Notes under the pieces: model-generated
The model's input: the letters and a program-made list of their open reading frames with translations, nothing else
Database searches by the model: none
Told to the model about the DNA's origin: nothing
Source of the DNA: UBA11606 sp964504305
GTDB lineage: Bacteria > Actinomycetota > Acidimicrobiia > Acidimicrobiales > Aldehydirespiratoraceae
Assembly: GCA_964504305.1 (NCBI GenBank)
Contig: CAZDEB010000001.1
Location: 248,001-312,000, forward strand
Reading direction: 5' to 3'
Length of the DNA: 64,000 nucleotides
Shown here: in pieces, positions 24,732-32,632 of the stretch
Position numbering within the stretch: position 1 is the stretch's first letter
Layout: each line of letters begins with the position of its first letter
Translations under genes and position numbers: made by a program

Positions 24732-25418
24732 TCATGTACATCGGCCGCTGTTCACGGGTACTTCCGAAATGCGCTCGGCAAGCATGGTTATCTCCGTAGC
24801 GGCCACCGCGTAGGCCAGTTGGTTCTCGCGCGAAGTTGCGTAGATGATTCCGAGCAATTGGCCGTCGTTGTCAATGACTGGCCCGCCAGAATCACCGTGG
24901 ACGACTGCGGTGTTGATCTCGAGTCCTTGGCGCGTGACCGTGTCTTCTACGTAGATGTCTTCAATCGTCACTGAAACAGGACGGTTGACTCGTACTTTCC
25001 GCCGGTCGAAACCGGTGCTGGGGTTCCAAGTTGTGAGCGTGGCCGGTTGGCCTCGGTGAATAGTCCCAGCGGACAACTTGTTGAGTACTAGGTCATCGAC
25101 CCGCAAGATCGCGACGTCGGCATCTGCGTCGAACGCCACCAAGGAGGCGAGATGCTCTTTGTCGTCGGCGCCGCGCACCACGATTTCGTTGGCGCCGGCC
25201 ACGGTGTGGGCGCTGGTGGCGACGAAGGTCTGTTCCGGCGATGAGAACTCGGCATCCACCTTGAGGGCGACGCCCGTGCCGAAGGCGTCGACCAGCGAAC
25301 ACCCACGGGCGATGACGCCCACCGCCGAGTTGCTCAGCGATTGGTCGACCTCGTCCGCGGTGGTGCAGGCCGCGACCACAAAAGCTGCGGCGCTCACGAG
25401 AACCGCGACACGAAGCAT
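24732..25418 (-). CDS. Lipoprotein trypsin-like serine protease
   Basis: A 228-residue exported S1-type protease. The signal ends in the lipobox VVAAC (Cys 18). The catalytic triad is visible: ATSAHTV (His), DADVAILRVDD (Asp) and VVHGDSGGPVIDN (Ser). Two further cysteines (GCSLVDA and the C-terminal SGRCT) could form a disulfide linking the ends. There is no PDZ domain, unlike HtrA proteins. It is predicted to act at the outer membrane face on misfolded or regulatory proteins. It starts 11 nt after the Gfo/Idh gene at 25430 and is probably cotranscribed with the LacI-PhyH-Gfo/Idh group, though with no functional link visible. Confidence 0.85.
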   Translation of the reverse strand: MLRVAVLVSAAAFVVAACTTADEVDQSLSNSAVGVIARGCSLVDAFGTGVALKVDAEFSSPEQTFVATSAHTVAGANEIVVRGADDKEHLASLVAFDADADVAILRVDDLVLNKLSAGTIHRGQPATLTTWNPSTGFDRRKVRVNRPVSVTIEDIYVEDTVTRQGLEINTAVVHGDSGGPVIDNDGQLLGIIYATSRENQLAYAVAATEITMLAERISEVPVNSGRCT

Positions 25419-25429
25419 TATCGAGTCCG

Positions 25430-26521
25430 TTACACCGGCATCATCGCGCCGTCTGATCCTGCGCTTTGGACCGCGACGTCGCAGAGTTGCTGAACTCGGA
25501 GGCCGTCATCGAAGTTCGGTGTGCATGGCCGGCGACTTTGCACCGATCGCACGAAGTCCCCCACCATCGCGCCCTCTTGGCGAAACACGTCGCGGTAGGT
25601 GTTGTGGACCGTGTCGCGCCGGGCGTTGCCCCAGATCGAGTCTGGTATGGGAAGGGTTTTCGGCGGCCCCGAGTCTCCGGCCTTCAGGCCCTTTACTTCT
25701 TGCACTGTTTGCCAATCACAGGACGCATACAGCGTGCCATCACGGCCATGAGCGTCGAGCTGGTGAGTTTGACCGAAGCCGCTACCTTCCCAGCACACGG
25801 CGCTGACTTGAAGGGTTGCGTAGGCGCCTGACTCGAAGCGGGCCGTCAGCACCGCGGAGTCTTCGCCCCGCTCGTAGGGGCGTCCGTCGGGACGGTCGGC
25901 GCGGGGAACAAAGCGACTGCTGGTCGCTCCGAGAGCCACGATTTCACCGAACATCCACCGCGCTAGATACAGCCAATGCGACCCGAGGTCGCCTATCACG
26001 CCGCTACCGGCTTCGGAGTTGTCGAATCGCCAGGCGTATTCGCCTTCGCGAGCGAACCCGGTGAAGTAGCGCAAGCCAAGATGGCGCGGTTCGCCGAGGT
26101 ATCCATCGTCAATCAACTGCTTAACGTGTTGGAAAATTGGCATGTAGCGGTAGGTGAACGGCACCATCGTGATCGTGTTGGTCGCCGCGGCTAGGGCAGC
26201 CATCTCGGTCGCTTCGGAGGTGCTACGGCCGAGCGGTTTTTCGCACAAGACATCGAGTCCGCGCTCCAAGGCGGCCATGGTGAGCCGATAGTGGGCTTCG
26301 TTGCCTGCCAATATGAGCACGGCGTCGAGATCTTGATCCATCAACTGGTCGGCATCGGTGAACGCTTGGGCGATCTCCCATCTGGTCGCGAAGTCGGCGG
26401 TGCGTTGCTGATCGCGACCGGCGACCCCCACAACGGTGACGTTGTCGAGGGCCCGTAGCGCAGGGAGGTACATGGCGTCGGCCCACCAAGAGGTGCCGAC
26501 CACGCCGACCCGAACGCTCAC
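25430..26521 (-). CDS. Gfo/Idh/MocA-family oxidoreductase
   Basis: A 363-residue NAD(P)-dependent dehydrogenase from GTG 26521, whose GTGA overlaps the stop of the PhyH gene; a longer frame upstream only reads through the PhyH gene out of frame. Seen: VRVGVVGTSWWADAMYLPAL (Rossmann glycine motif), LCEKPLGRS with the conserved EKP, and the C-terminal beta domain with DLGSHWLYLARWMFGE containing the catalytic Asp-x3-His. Members oxidise sugars, inositols or their derivatives. Being in an operon with LacI and a PhyH dioxygenase, opposite a cyclitol operon, it probably acts on a related polyol; the substrate is inferred. Confidence 0.88.
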   Translation of the reverse strand: MSVRVGVVGTSWWADAMYLPALRALDNVTVVGVAGRDQQRTADFATRWEIAQAFTDADQLMDQDLDAVLILAGNEAHYRLTMAALERGLDVLCEKPLGRSTSEATEMAALAAATNTITMVPFTYRYMPIFQHVKQLIDDGYLGEPRHLGLRYFTGFAREGEYAWRFDNSEAGSGVIGDLGSHWLYLARWMFGEIVALGATSSRFVPRADRPDGRPYERGEDSAVLTARFESGAYATLQVSAVCWEGSGFGQTHQLDAHGRDGTLYASCDWQTVQEVKGLKAGDSGPPKTLPIPDSIWGNARRDTVHNTYRDVFRQEGAMVGDFVRSVQSRRPCTPNFDDGLRVQQLCDVAVQSAGSDGAMMPV

Positions 26522-27468
26522 GAGGCGTCGTCCTCGATGTCGCGACCTATTCGAGACTTTCCTTCGGCTTCGTCGAGCAGTTCGGGGTATGGATAGTCGA
26601 GGGCCATCAAGCGCCGCAGCGTAGGTGTTGCTCGCTCGACCACCTCGGCACGAACGCTGCGCCGAAGATCTTCGAGCGGGGCCACGAACTTGGGCAGGTA
26701 TTCGATGAGAATTGCGGTGCGGTCCTGCTGGCTGTTGTTGGGCATGGCGCAATGCCAACACATGCCGTTGAAGATTACGCAGTCGCCGGGGTTGCCGACC
26801 ATTCGTTGGGCGGTTTGGTGGAATTCTTCGCGATCGGCGGCGTCGGGGTACCGAAGCGTGCCTTGGCTGTAGGGCAGGTAGGCAGTTGCGCCAGTCTCGG
26901 TCGTGAAGGGGTCGAGCAACACGGTGGCTTGAGCGTTGAGTGGGTACGACGAGTTGATGTTGGTTGGAAACTCGTCGCGCTTGTACATGTCCCAGTAGGG
27001 ATAGTCGATGTGGGGTTCTTGGCCGGGTCCGCCGGGAAGTAGGCGGTTGGCGGCGACCGAACCCATGATGAACGCGGTGCCGAGGAACTTGCTGATGATT
27101 TCCATGACGGTCGGGTGTTGGACCATCTCCTCGAACACTTCGCCTTTGTTGAGCAGATTCCAAACCCGGCGTTGCAGGTGCAACGAGTCGGGGTTGGCGC
27201 CCTGAAAGTGGGTTTCGCGGTCGTCTTCGACCGACGACAGGTGCATGATCTGGTCCCGTGCCCGGCCAATGTCGGTCGCCGAGAAGGCGTCACGGATGAC
27301 TATCGCGCCCGAACCGGTGAGTAGTTCGGCGATCAGCGCCGGAATCTGATCTTCGAGCCGGTCGACCTCGACCTCGAGCATTGGCTGAGTAGATACAGGC
27401 TGAGTAGATACAGGCTGAGTGGATACAGGCTGGGTAGATACTGGCTGGTTAGCTAGAGGCTGGTTCAA
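26518..27468 (-). CDS. Phytanoyl-CoA dioxygenase (PhyH) family Fe(II)/2-oxoglutarate oxygenase
   Basis: A 316-residue non-haem iron oxygenase. The iron-binding facial triad is visible as H-x-D in EPHIDYPYWD and the distal His in GMCWHCAMPNN, with a later Arg (QQDRTAIL) for 2-oxoglutarate. The family hydroxylates or demethylates small molecules and CoA esters. Residues 10-29 are four tandem VSTQP units encoded by a 15-bp repeat; ATG 27381 (MLEVEVDRLEDQ), just after the repeats, is an alternative start without a Shine-Dalgarno, whereas TTG 27468 has AGGA upstream. It lies between the LacI regulator and a Gfo/Idh dehydrogenase. Confidence 0.85.
   Translation of the reverse strand: MNQPLANQPVSTQPVSTQPVSTQPVSTQPMLEVEVDRLEDQIPALIAELLTGSGAIVIRDAFSATDIGRARDQIMHLSSVEDDRETHFQGANPDSLHLQRRVWNLLNKGEVFEEMVQHPTVMEIISKFLGTAFIMGSVAANRLLPGGPGQEPHIDYPYWDMYKRDEFPTNINSSYPLNAQATVLLDPFTTETGATAYLPYSQGTLRYPDAADREEFHQTAQRMVGNPGDCVIFNGMCWHCAMPNNSQQDRTAILIEYLPKFVAPLEDLRRSVRAEVVERATPTLRRLMALDYPYPELLDEAEGKSRIGRDIEDDAS
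27381..27441 (-). repeat. 15-bp tandem repeat encoding (VSTQP)4
   Basis: About four near-identical 15-bp units (plus-strand core GGCTGAGTAGATACA) in tandem, encoding VSTQP four times in the N-terminus of the PhyH protein. Units differ by single bases (GAGTGG, GGGTAG, ACTGGC variants). Length is a multiple of three per unit, so copy-number change would alter the protein without a frameshift. Confidence 0.85.
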
Positions 27469-27498
27469 GGGGCGGTTCCTCTCAGGACGCGGTTCTTC

Positions 27499-28500
27499 TC
27501 AGGACAGGGTGGCGGGCGCGGCGCTGGTGCCTCGTTGTACGAGGGTCGGCTGAAGGTCGTGGTGCACGGCCTCGACTCGGCCTTCCTCGATGCGTTCGAG
27601 CACGGTGCGCATGGCCAGTCGACCCATGTCGTGGCGCGGCTGGTTGACGGTTGTGAGCGATAGGCGGCGCAGCCCGGCGATGAAGGTGTTGTCGTACCCG
27701 ACGATGGAGACTTGGTCGGGTACCGCAACGCCGGAGTCGATGAGCTCGTCGAGCACTCCGGCGGCGAGCAAATCGTTGAACGCGAAGATCGCGGTCGGCA
27801 GTTCTGCGGTGCCCACGAGCTCTCTGATGGGCTGGCGGGCTCCGTCTTCTTCGTCGCTTCCGATAAGCACACGCGGCTCGAGTTGGGCGTTACGCATGGC
27901 GTCTACGTAGGCGTCGCGTCGGGCTTTGGCGGAGATGTTGGCGCCGCCGTCGATGTGCAAGATCGACCGGTGGCCCAGTTGGATCAGATGGTTGACTGCG
28001 AGGTGGGCACCGGTGGCGTCGTCGGCGGTGATGGTGTCGATGTCGGGATGGTTGCGGCCGGCAGCAACGATGATCACCGGGGCGTGACGCGATGCCGATA
28101 GCAACTGTTCGTCATCGAGCCTCGGGCCGATTAGGACCAAGGCTTCGACGCGGAATTGTATGAACGTGTCGATTGCTTGTTGTTCGCGTTCGGGATCGCG
28201 CCCGCCGTTGAGAATCAGGACGCGGAGCTGGTTCAGTTCGGCCTCGGCTTCGACCCCGTCGACAACTTCGGAAAAGAACGGGTTGTGGAGGTCGTTGACC
28301 AGCACCCCGATGGTTTGGGTTCGCTGTTGGGCGAGATTGCGGGCGTGAAGGTTGGGTTGGTATCCGAGTTCGCGTGCGGCGTTTAGTACGGCGTTTCTTT
28401 TCTGGTCTGAAACCTTGGGGGAGTTGTTCAACACCAGACTTACCAGCGCCCGCGAAACGCCAGCTTTTTCGGCGACTGTTTCCATCGTTGGTCGCCCCAT
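27499..28500 (-). CDS. LacI-family repressor of the inositol-type locus
   Basis: A 333-residue regulator: N-terminal helix-turn-helix TMETVAEKAGVSRALVSLVLN with hinge residues following, then a periplasmic-binding-like domain (IGVLVNDLHNPFFSEVVDGV, NHLIQLGHRSILHIDGG, FAFNDLLAAGVLDEL). ATG 28500 has GGAGGGA 6 nt upstream. It is divergent from the iolE-like gene with a perfect 18-bp palindrome between them and is very likely its repressor, released by an inositol or a pathway intermediate (inference). The downstream PhyH and Gfo/Idh genes follow on the same strand after 30 bp. Confidence 0.92.
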   Translation of the reverse strand: MGRPTMETVAEKAGVSRALVSLVLNNSPKVSDQKRNAVLNAARELGYQPNLHARNLAQQRTQTIGVLVNDLHNPFFSEVVDGVEAEAELNQLRVLILNGGRDPEREQQAIDTFIQFRVEALVLIGPRLDDEQLLSASRHAPVIIVAAGRNHPDIDTITADDATGAHLAVNHLIQLGHRSILHIDGGANISAKARRDAYVDAMRNAQLEPRVLIGSDEEDGARQPIRELVGTAELPTAIFAFNDLLAAGVLDELIDSGVAVPDQVSIVGYDNTFIAGLRRLSLTTVNQPRHDMGRLAMRTVLERIEEGRVEAVHHDLQPTLVQRGTSAAPATLS

Positions 28501-28546
28501 CGGGTCCCTCCTGCGACGTCGCGCTAACCGCTCTGCATGGTACGGC

Positions 28547-28575
28547 TTGACAAGTACTGCCGCGAGCGTAACGAT
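28547..28575 (+). promoter_or_regulatory. Sigma-70-type promoter of the rightward inositol operon
   Basis: A perfect TTGACA at 28547-28552, then 16 nt, then TAACGA(T) starting at 28569. The downstream half of the -10 region overlaps the LacI-type palindrome, so bound repressor would block polymerase. Confidence 0.6.
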
Positions 28576-28590
28576 TAGAGCGCTCTAATC
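28573..28590. promoter_or_regulatory. LacI-type operator palindrome
   Basis: GATTAGAGCGCTCTAATC is a perfect 18-bp palindrome with the central CG expected for LacI-family operators. It lies between the divergent LacI gene and the iolE-like gene and overlaps the -10 region of the rightward promoter. Confidence 0.8.
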
Positions 28591-28644
28591 TTCTCTTAGG
28601 GAGCAATCGGTGTCCAGTCGGTCGACGGTATTGCAGAGTCGCCA

Positions 28645-29553
28645 GTGACTTTCCTTGATCGTCTCGGCGGCGCGCCCATCAGCTGGGGCGTATGCGAAGT
28701 CCCCGGATGGGGAATCGAGCTTTCTAGCGACCGCGTTCTCGCCGAGATGGCCGAGGTTGGTTTGACCGCTACCGAGCTTGGCTCGGACGGATACCTTCCT
28801 TCTGACCCTTCCGAACTGCGTGACCTTGTTGGTGGTCACGGACTGGAACTGATCGGCGGTTTCGTCCCGCTTGTTCTTCACGACCCCTCCCAGCGCGATG
28901 CGACCATCGAGGAGGCTCACCGCTCCGCTTCTCTCATGGGAGGAGCCGGTGCTACCGAGTTCATCACCTCGATGGTCGCGTCGTTTGCTTGGGGTCCACG
29001 CGTCGAGCTCGACAACGACGGGTGGGCTTATGCCGCGGCATTGCTCGACGAGATCGAAATAATCGTCGGCGACTACGGAATGCATCAGGCGATTCATCCG
29101 CACCTGGGCACAATGATCGAGCGGCCTGCCGATGTTCGACAACTGCTCGACCGAAGTCCGGTTGGGTGGTGCTTTGATACCGGCCACCTGCTCATCGGAG
29201 GCTACGACCCTCTCGATTTCCTCCGAGATGCGCGCGACCGCATACGGCACGTTCATCTCAAGGACACGATTCTCGATCTTGCTCGCCCGGTGTTCGAGCA
29301 CGATCAGTCAATCATGCAAGGAGTGCAGAGCGGCATGTTCTGTCCCATGGGGCGAGGTGACGTGCCGATCGGACAGATCGTCACAGAGCTCGAACGCTCC
29401 GGGTACGACTGCTGGTACGTGCTCGAACAAGATGTGGCGTTGACCGAGGGCGAGCCGCCCATTGGTCAGGGTCCGAAGCTCGACGTTGCTCAAAGCGTCG
29501 ATTATCTCCGCGGCGTCGATGCCGCGCTCCGTGCCACTTCGGCGGCCCAATGA
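28645..29553 (+). CDS. IolE-like sugar isomerase/dehydratase (TIM-barrel, AP endonuclease 2 fold)
   Basis: A 302-residue protein beginning MTFLDRLGGAPISWGVCEVPGWG, the characteristic N-terminus of IolE (2-keto-myo-inositol dehydratase) and related xylose-isomerase-like barrels. Metal ligands are visible in AIHPHLGT (His), GWCFDTGHLLIGG (Asp, His) and HVHLKDT (His, Asp), ending with YVLEQDV (Glu). It would dehydrate 2-keto-inositol to the trione substrate of IolD. GTG 28645 is the only in-frame start that fits the family; no Shine-Dalgarno is evident, and the 54-nt leader follows the operator. It is the first gene of the long rightward operon. Confidence 0.82.
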   Translation: MTFLDRLGGAPISWGVCEVPGWGIELSSDRVLAEMAEVGLTATELGSDGYLPSDPSELRDLVGGHGLELIGGFVPLVLHDPSQRDATIEEAHRSASLMGGAGATEFITSMVASFAWGPRVELDNDGWAYAAALLDEIEIIVGDYGMHQAIHPHLGTMIERPADVRQLLDRSPVGWCFDTGHLLIGGYDPLDFLRDARDRIRHVHLKDTILDLARPVFEHDQSIMQGVQSGMFCPMGRGDVPIGQIVTELERSGYDCWYVLEQDVALTEGEPPIGQGPKLDVAQSVDYLRGVDAALRATSAAQ

Positions 29554-29602
29554 GCGCGGACGTTGACAAGTCGGTCCACACAAACCCTGAGGAGGGGGCT
29601 TT

Positions 29603-30607
29603 ATGAGTAAGCGATTCAAGTTGCTGGCCATCGTGCTGGCATTGGTTACGTTCGCGGCTGCGTGCAGCAGCGACGACGGTGGCGACACGTCGGCGAGCGA
29701 AGACACGTCGACGGGAGCCGACGCGGTTGATCAGACCCAAGGTGGAGATCTCACCTTCTACATGATCACGCACTCCGACGATGGTCCGTTCTGGTCCGTT
29801 GTCAAGCGTGGTGCCGAGGCTGCCGCCGCCGACGTTGGTGTGAACCTCGAATGGAAGCCGGGGAACAACGATCCTCAGCAAATGGTTCAAGACATCGAGG
29901 CGGCCATTACCGCAGGCGCCGACGGCATTGCTGCGTCCTTGCCTGATCCCGACGCCCTTACCGGTCCGCTCCAGCGGGCCGTGGCCGCCGGTATCCCGGT
30001 TTACACCCTCAACTCGGGTGTGGACTTCTACAAGGAAATCGGCGCAACCAGCCACGTTGGTCAGACCGAAACCGTTGCTGGCAACGGTGCCGGCGAACGT
30101 TTCAATGCCGCTGGTGCGGGCCACGTGCTGTGCGTCTTCCAGGAAGAGTCCAACGTTGGTCTAACCGAGCGCTGTAACGGCCTCGAAGAGACCTTCAGCG
30201 GTACCGTGACTGTTGCTTTCGGCGGACTTGACGCCGACCAAACGCAGCAGGAAGCAACCATCAACGCACTGCTCGCTGAGGATCCGTCGATTGACGCGGT
30301 GCTTGGTACCGGTCCGGTTATCGCTGTTTCGGCGCTTCGTGCGTCCGACGCGGTTGGCCGCGATGCAATCATTGGTGGCTTTGATATCACCCCCGAGATC
30401 ATCGACGCCATCGAGGCTGGTGACATTGCGTTCACCGTTGATCAGCAGCAGTACCTGCAGGGCTACTTGCCGGTCATCTTGATGTACCTGGAGCAGACCA
30501 ACCAGAACACCGCTGGCGGTGGCCTCCCGATCCTTACCGGCCCAGGCTTTGTTACGCCTGACAACGCCGCTCAGGTCAAGGCTCTCGTAGCTGCGGGAAC
30601 TCGTTAA
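29603..30607 (+). CDS. Sugar/cyclitol ABC transporter substrate-binding lipoprotein
   Basis: A 334-residue RbsB-type binding protein. The lipobox TFAAAC (Cys 21) anchors it outside the membrane, followed by an acidic Ser/Thr-rich linker. The two-lobed fold is shown by DLTFYMITHSDDGPFWSVVKRG, ITAGADGIAASLPDPDAL and GGFDITPEIIDAIEAGDI. GAGGAGGGGG lies close before ATG 29603, the strongest Shine-Dalgarno of the operon, as expected for an abundant binding protein. It is followed by a 14-bp hairpin, then permease and ATPase genes. Ligand is inferred to be an inositol or related polyol from context. Confidence 0.9.
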   Translation: MSKRFKLLAIVLALVTFAAACSSDDGGDTSASEDTSTGADAVDQTQGGDLTFYMITHSDDGPFWSVVKRGAEAAAADVGVNLEWKPGNNDPQQMVQDIEAAITAGADGIAASLPDPDALTGPLQRAVAAGIPVYTLNSGVDFYKEIGATSHVGQTETVAGNGAGERFNAAGAGHVLCVFQEESNVGLTERCNGLEETFSGTVTVAFGGLDADQTQQEATINALLAEDPSIDAVLGTGPVIAVSALRASDAVGRDAIIGGFDITPEIIDAIEAGDIAFTVDQQQYLQGYLPVILMYLEQTNQNTAGGGLPILTGPGFVTPDNAAQVKALVAAGTR

Positions 30608-30637
30608 GTCGAGTAAGTATTGAAAGTGCCGTAGGGC

Positions 30638-30670
30638 ACTCCGGGGCCGACAACTTGTCGGCCCCGGGGT
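30638..30670 (+). terminator. Intercistronic hairpin after the binding-protein gene
   Basis: Bases 30638-30651 pair with 30657-30670 (14 bp, one G-U) around the loop AACTT. No T-tract follows, so it may be a leaky terminator or an mRNA stabiliser that keeps binding-protein mRNA above permease mRNA. A smaller hairpin GTGCC-GTAG-GGCAC lies just upstream at 30626-30639. Confidence 0.65.
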
Positions 30671-30718
30671 GTTCGCGGCTGGCAATGCGCACATTCTTTT
30701 GGGGGGGGAACGATTGTT

Positions 30719-32632
30719 ATGACGAACGCAAACACCGATGTCGGTGTGGCCATGACCAACGACAGCCGGCCGGGGGAGGCAGACGAACGGCTCGCCTATC
30801 GAGGGCTCGGCCAGCGAATGCTGATCCGACCCGAAATCGTCGGCATGATGGCGTCGGTCTTGTTGTTCATGTTTTTTTGGGGCGTTACGCGCCCATTCGG
30901 TAATGCCGGTGGGGCGGCTACCGTGCTCGACGTTTCGGCAACTCTGGGAATAATGGCGGTTGCTGTGGGCGTATTGATGATCGGCGGCGAATTCGATCTC
31001 TCGTCGGGGGCGATGACCGGAGCGATGGCCATAGTCATCGTGTTACTGGTCAAAGACACCGGCGATCTTGGTGGCGCCGGAATCACTTACTGGATAGCGA
31101 TACCGATCTCGCTGTTGGTAGCCCTCGGGATCGGCTGGCTCAACGGCACGATGGTGGAGCGCACCGCCTTGCCGAGTTTCATCGTCACTCTTGCCACGTT
31201 CTTTGTTCTTCGTGGCCTGAAATTGGCGGGCTCGAAAATCATGGTCGACCAGATCCAAGTCGGGCGCGCCGACGAGGGTCCTCACTACGACTTCTGGCAG
31301 AACATTTTTGGATCGACATGGATCCGCGGTGATCATGTGTGGGAGGGGCGAGACGCCGCCTACACCGTCTTGTGCCTGCTAGGCGCCGTGATTGTTGTCG
31401 CGGCGGTGTATCAACTTTCTTTTGCCAGGCGACCCAGTCTGAATTCGGCCGGGGTGGTGCTGCTCGGTCTCGGTGTGGTTGGCATTGCGGGCGGCGTTGT
31501 GCTCACCCACGTGCTTGACGGGACCGATTGGTTGCCAATGCTCGTGATTGCCGCCGGCGGCTTCGCCTCGGTATATGGCCTGGGCGCCTGGCGTTTCTCG
31601 CTGGTCGTGGATCGCGGCAACGCGGCCCTACCTGTAGACGTGACGAGGCCGCTCATGAAAGCTGCGGGCTACGTAAGCGCCGCGGTTGTGGCGGCCCTGG
31701 TATTCGACTCGGCCGACGACACCAATATCGTGCCGTTCGTGACCGAGCAGGGCCTGAGGGCAATTCTGTTCATGGTGCTGCTGGCGCTCGGAGCAACCCA
31801 ACTGGTCGTTGCGGCAACTCGCTCGACCAAAGTTTCGGTGGCGGCCCGCAGCTTGGTTATCGGGATCGCATCCGTAACGACGTTGCTGTTGGCCCTCTTT
31901 GTGCAAAGTGAGTCAACGAGTCACAAGTTCCGCGCCGAACTGTTCACCCAGATGTGTGTTGTTGCGTTGCTGCTCGGGTGTTATGCCCTGGCCTCGTATT
32001 TCTTCGAGACTCGAACAGCCGAAGACCCCGATGCCGATAGCGGGGCGCGACGGTTGGCGGTGATCGGCGGACTTCTGGTGTTGGCCGGGATCGTTGTTCG
32101 CATGTTGTTCGCGGTGCAGGCCGAGATCGATGCAGAGGATCCATCTCGACTAGCGGCCTTCAGCATCCGCATCGTGTGGTTCTTGGGGTTTGCGGCGGTG
32201 ATGACTTACGTGCTCAAAGCCACCCCATGGGGTGGTTGGGTGTACGCCGTTGGCGGCAACAAAGAGGCGGCCCGTCAGATTGGCGTCCCGGCCGCTAGAA
32301 CCAAAACCCAACTCTTCATGTTGGTTGCCGCGGCAGCGTGGCTTGTCGGCATTTTGTTGGCCTTCAGGCTCAACACGATCCAAGCCGGCACCGGCAACGG
32401 ACTCGAGTTCGAGTACATCATCGCCGCGGTGGTCGGAGGCACACTCCTCACCGGCGGTTATGGCACCGCACTTGGTGCCGCGATAGGTGCGGTGATCATG
32501 GCGATGGCCAAACAAGGAATTTCGTTTGCCGGTTGGAACACCGACTGGAGATTCGTGTTCATCGGATCAATATTGCTTATCGCGGTCTACGCCAATGGAG
32601 CGGTTCGCAAGGTCGCGGAGGCAGCACGATGA
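30719..32632 (+). CDS. ABC transporter permease, RbsC family, with large internal membrane insertion
   Basis: A 637-residue permease, almost twice the usual 320-340 of the RbsC family. Family segments flank an insertion: GVLMIGGEFDLSSGAMTGA and LPSFIVTLATFFVLRGLKLA in the first 180 residues, and AVGGNKEAARQIGV, TGNGLEFEYIIAAVVGG and GGYGTALGAAIGA from about 500 on. Between about 213 and 495 lie roughly seven extra hydrophobic segments. It would form the membrane channel for the cyclitol importer. ATG 30719 follows a G-rich stretch about 13 nt upstream. Its stop overlaps the ATPase start (ATGA). Confidence 0.88.
   Translation: MTNANTDVGVAMTNDSRPGEADERLAYRGLGQRMLIRPEIVGMMASVLLFMFFWGVTRPFGNAGGAATVLDVSATLGIMAVAVGVLMIGGEFDLSSGAMTGAMAIVIVLLVKDTGDLGGAGITYWIAIPISLLVALGIGWLNGTMVERTALPSFIVTLATFFVLRGLKLAGSKIMVDQIQVGRADEGPHYDFWQNIFGSTWIRGDHVWEGRDAAYTVLCLLGAVIVVAAVYQLSFARRPSLNSAGVVLLGLGVVGIAGGVVLTHVLDGTDWLPMLVIAAGGFASVYGLGAWRFSLVVDRGNAALPVDVTRPLMKAAGYVSAAVVAALVFDSADDTNIVPFVTEQGLRAILFMVLLALGATQLVVAATRSTKVSVAARSLVIGIASVTTLLLALFVQSESTSHKFRAELFTQMCVVALLLGCYALASYFFETRTAEDPDADSGARRLAVIGGLLVLAGIVVRMLFAVQAEIDAEDPSRLAAFSIRIVWFLGFAAVMTYVLKATPWGGWVYAVGGNKEAARQIGVPAARTKTQLFMLVAAAAWLVGILLAFRLNTIQAGTGNGLEFEYIIAAVVGGTLLTGGYGTALGAAIGAVIMAMAKQGISFAGWNTDWRFVFIGSILLIAVYANGAVRKVAEAAR

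Noticed and set aside
25430..27163. 577-residue version of the Gfo/Idh protein
   Set aside because: The first 214 residues are an Arg/Pro-rich out-of-frame reading of the PhyH gene; GTG 26521 with GTGA overlap is the real start.
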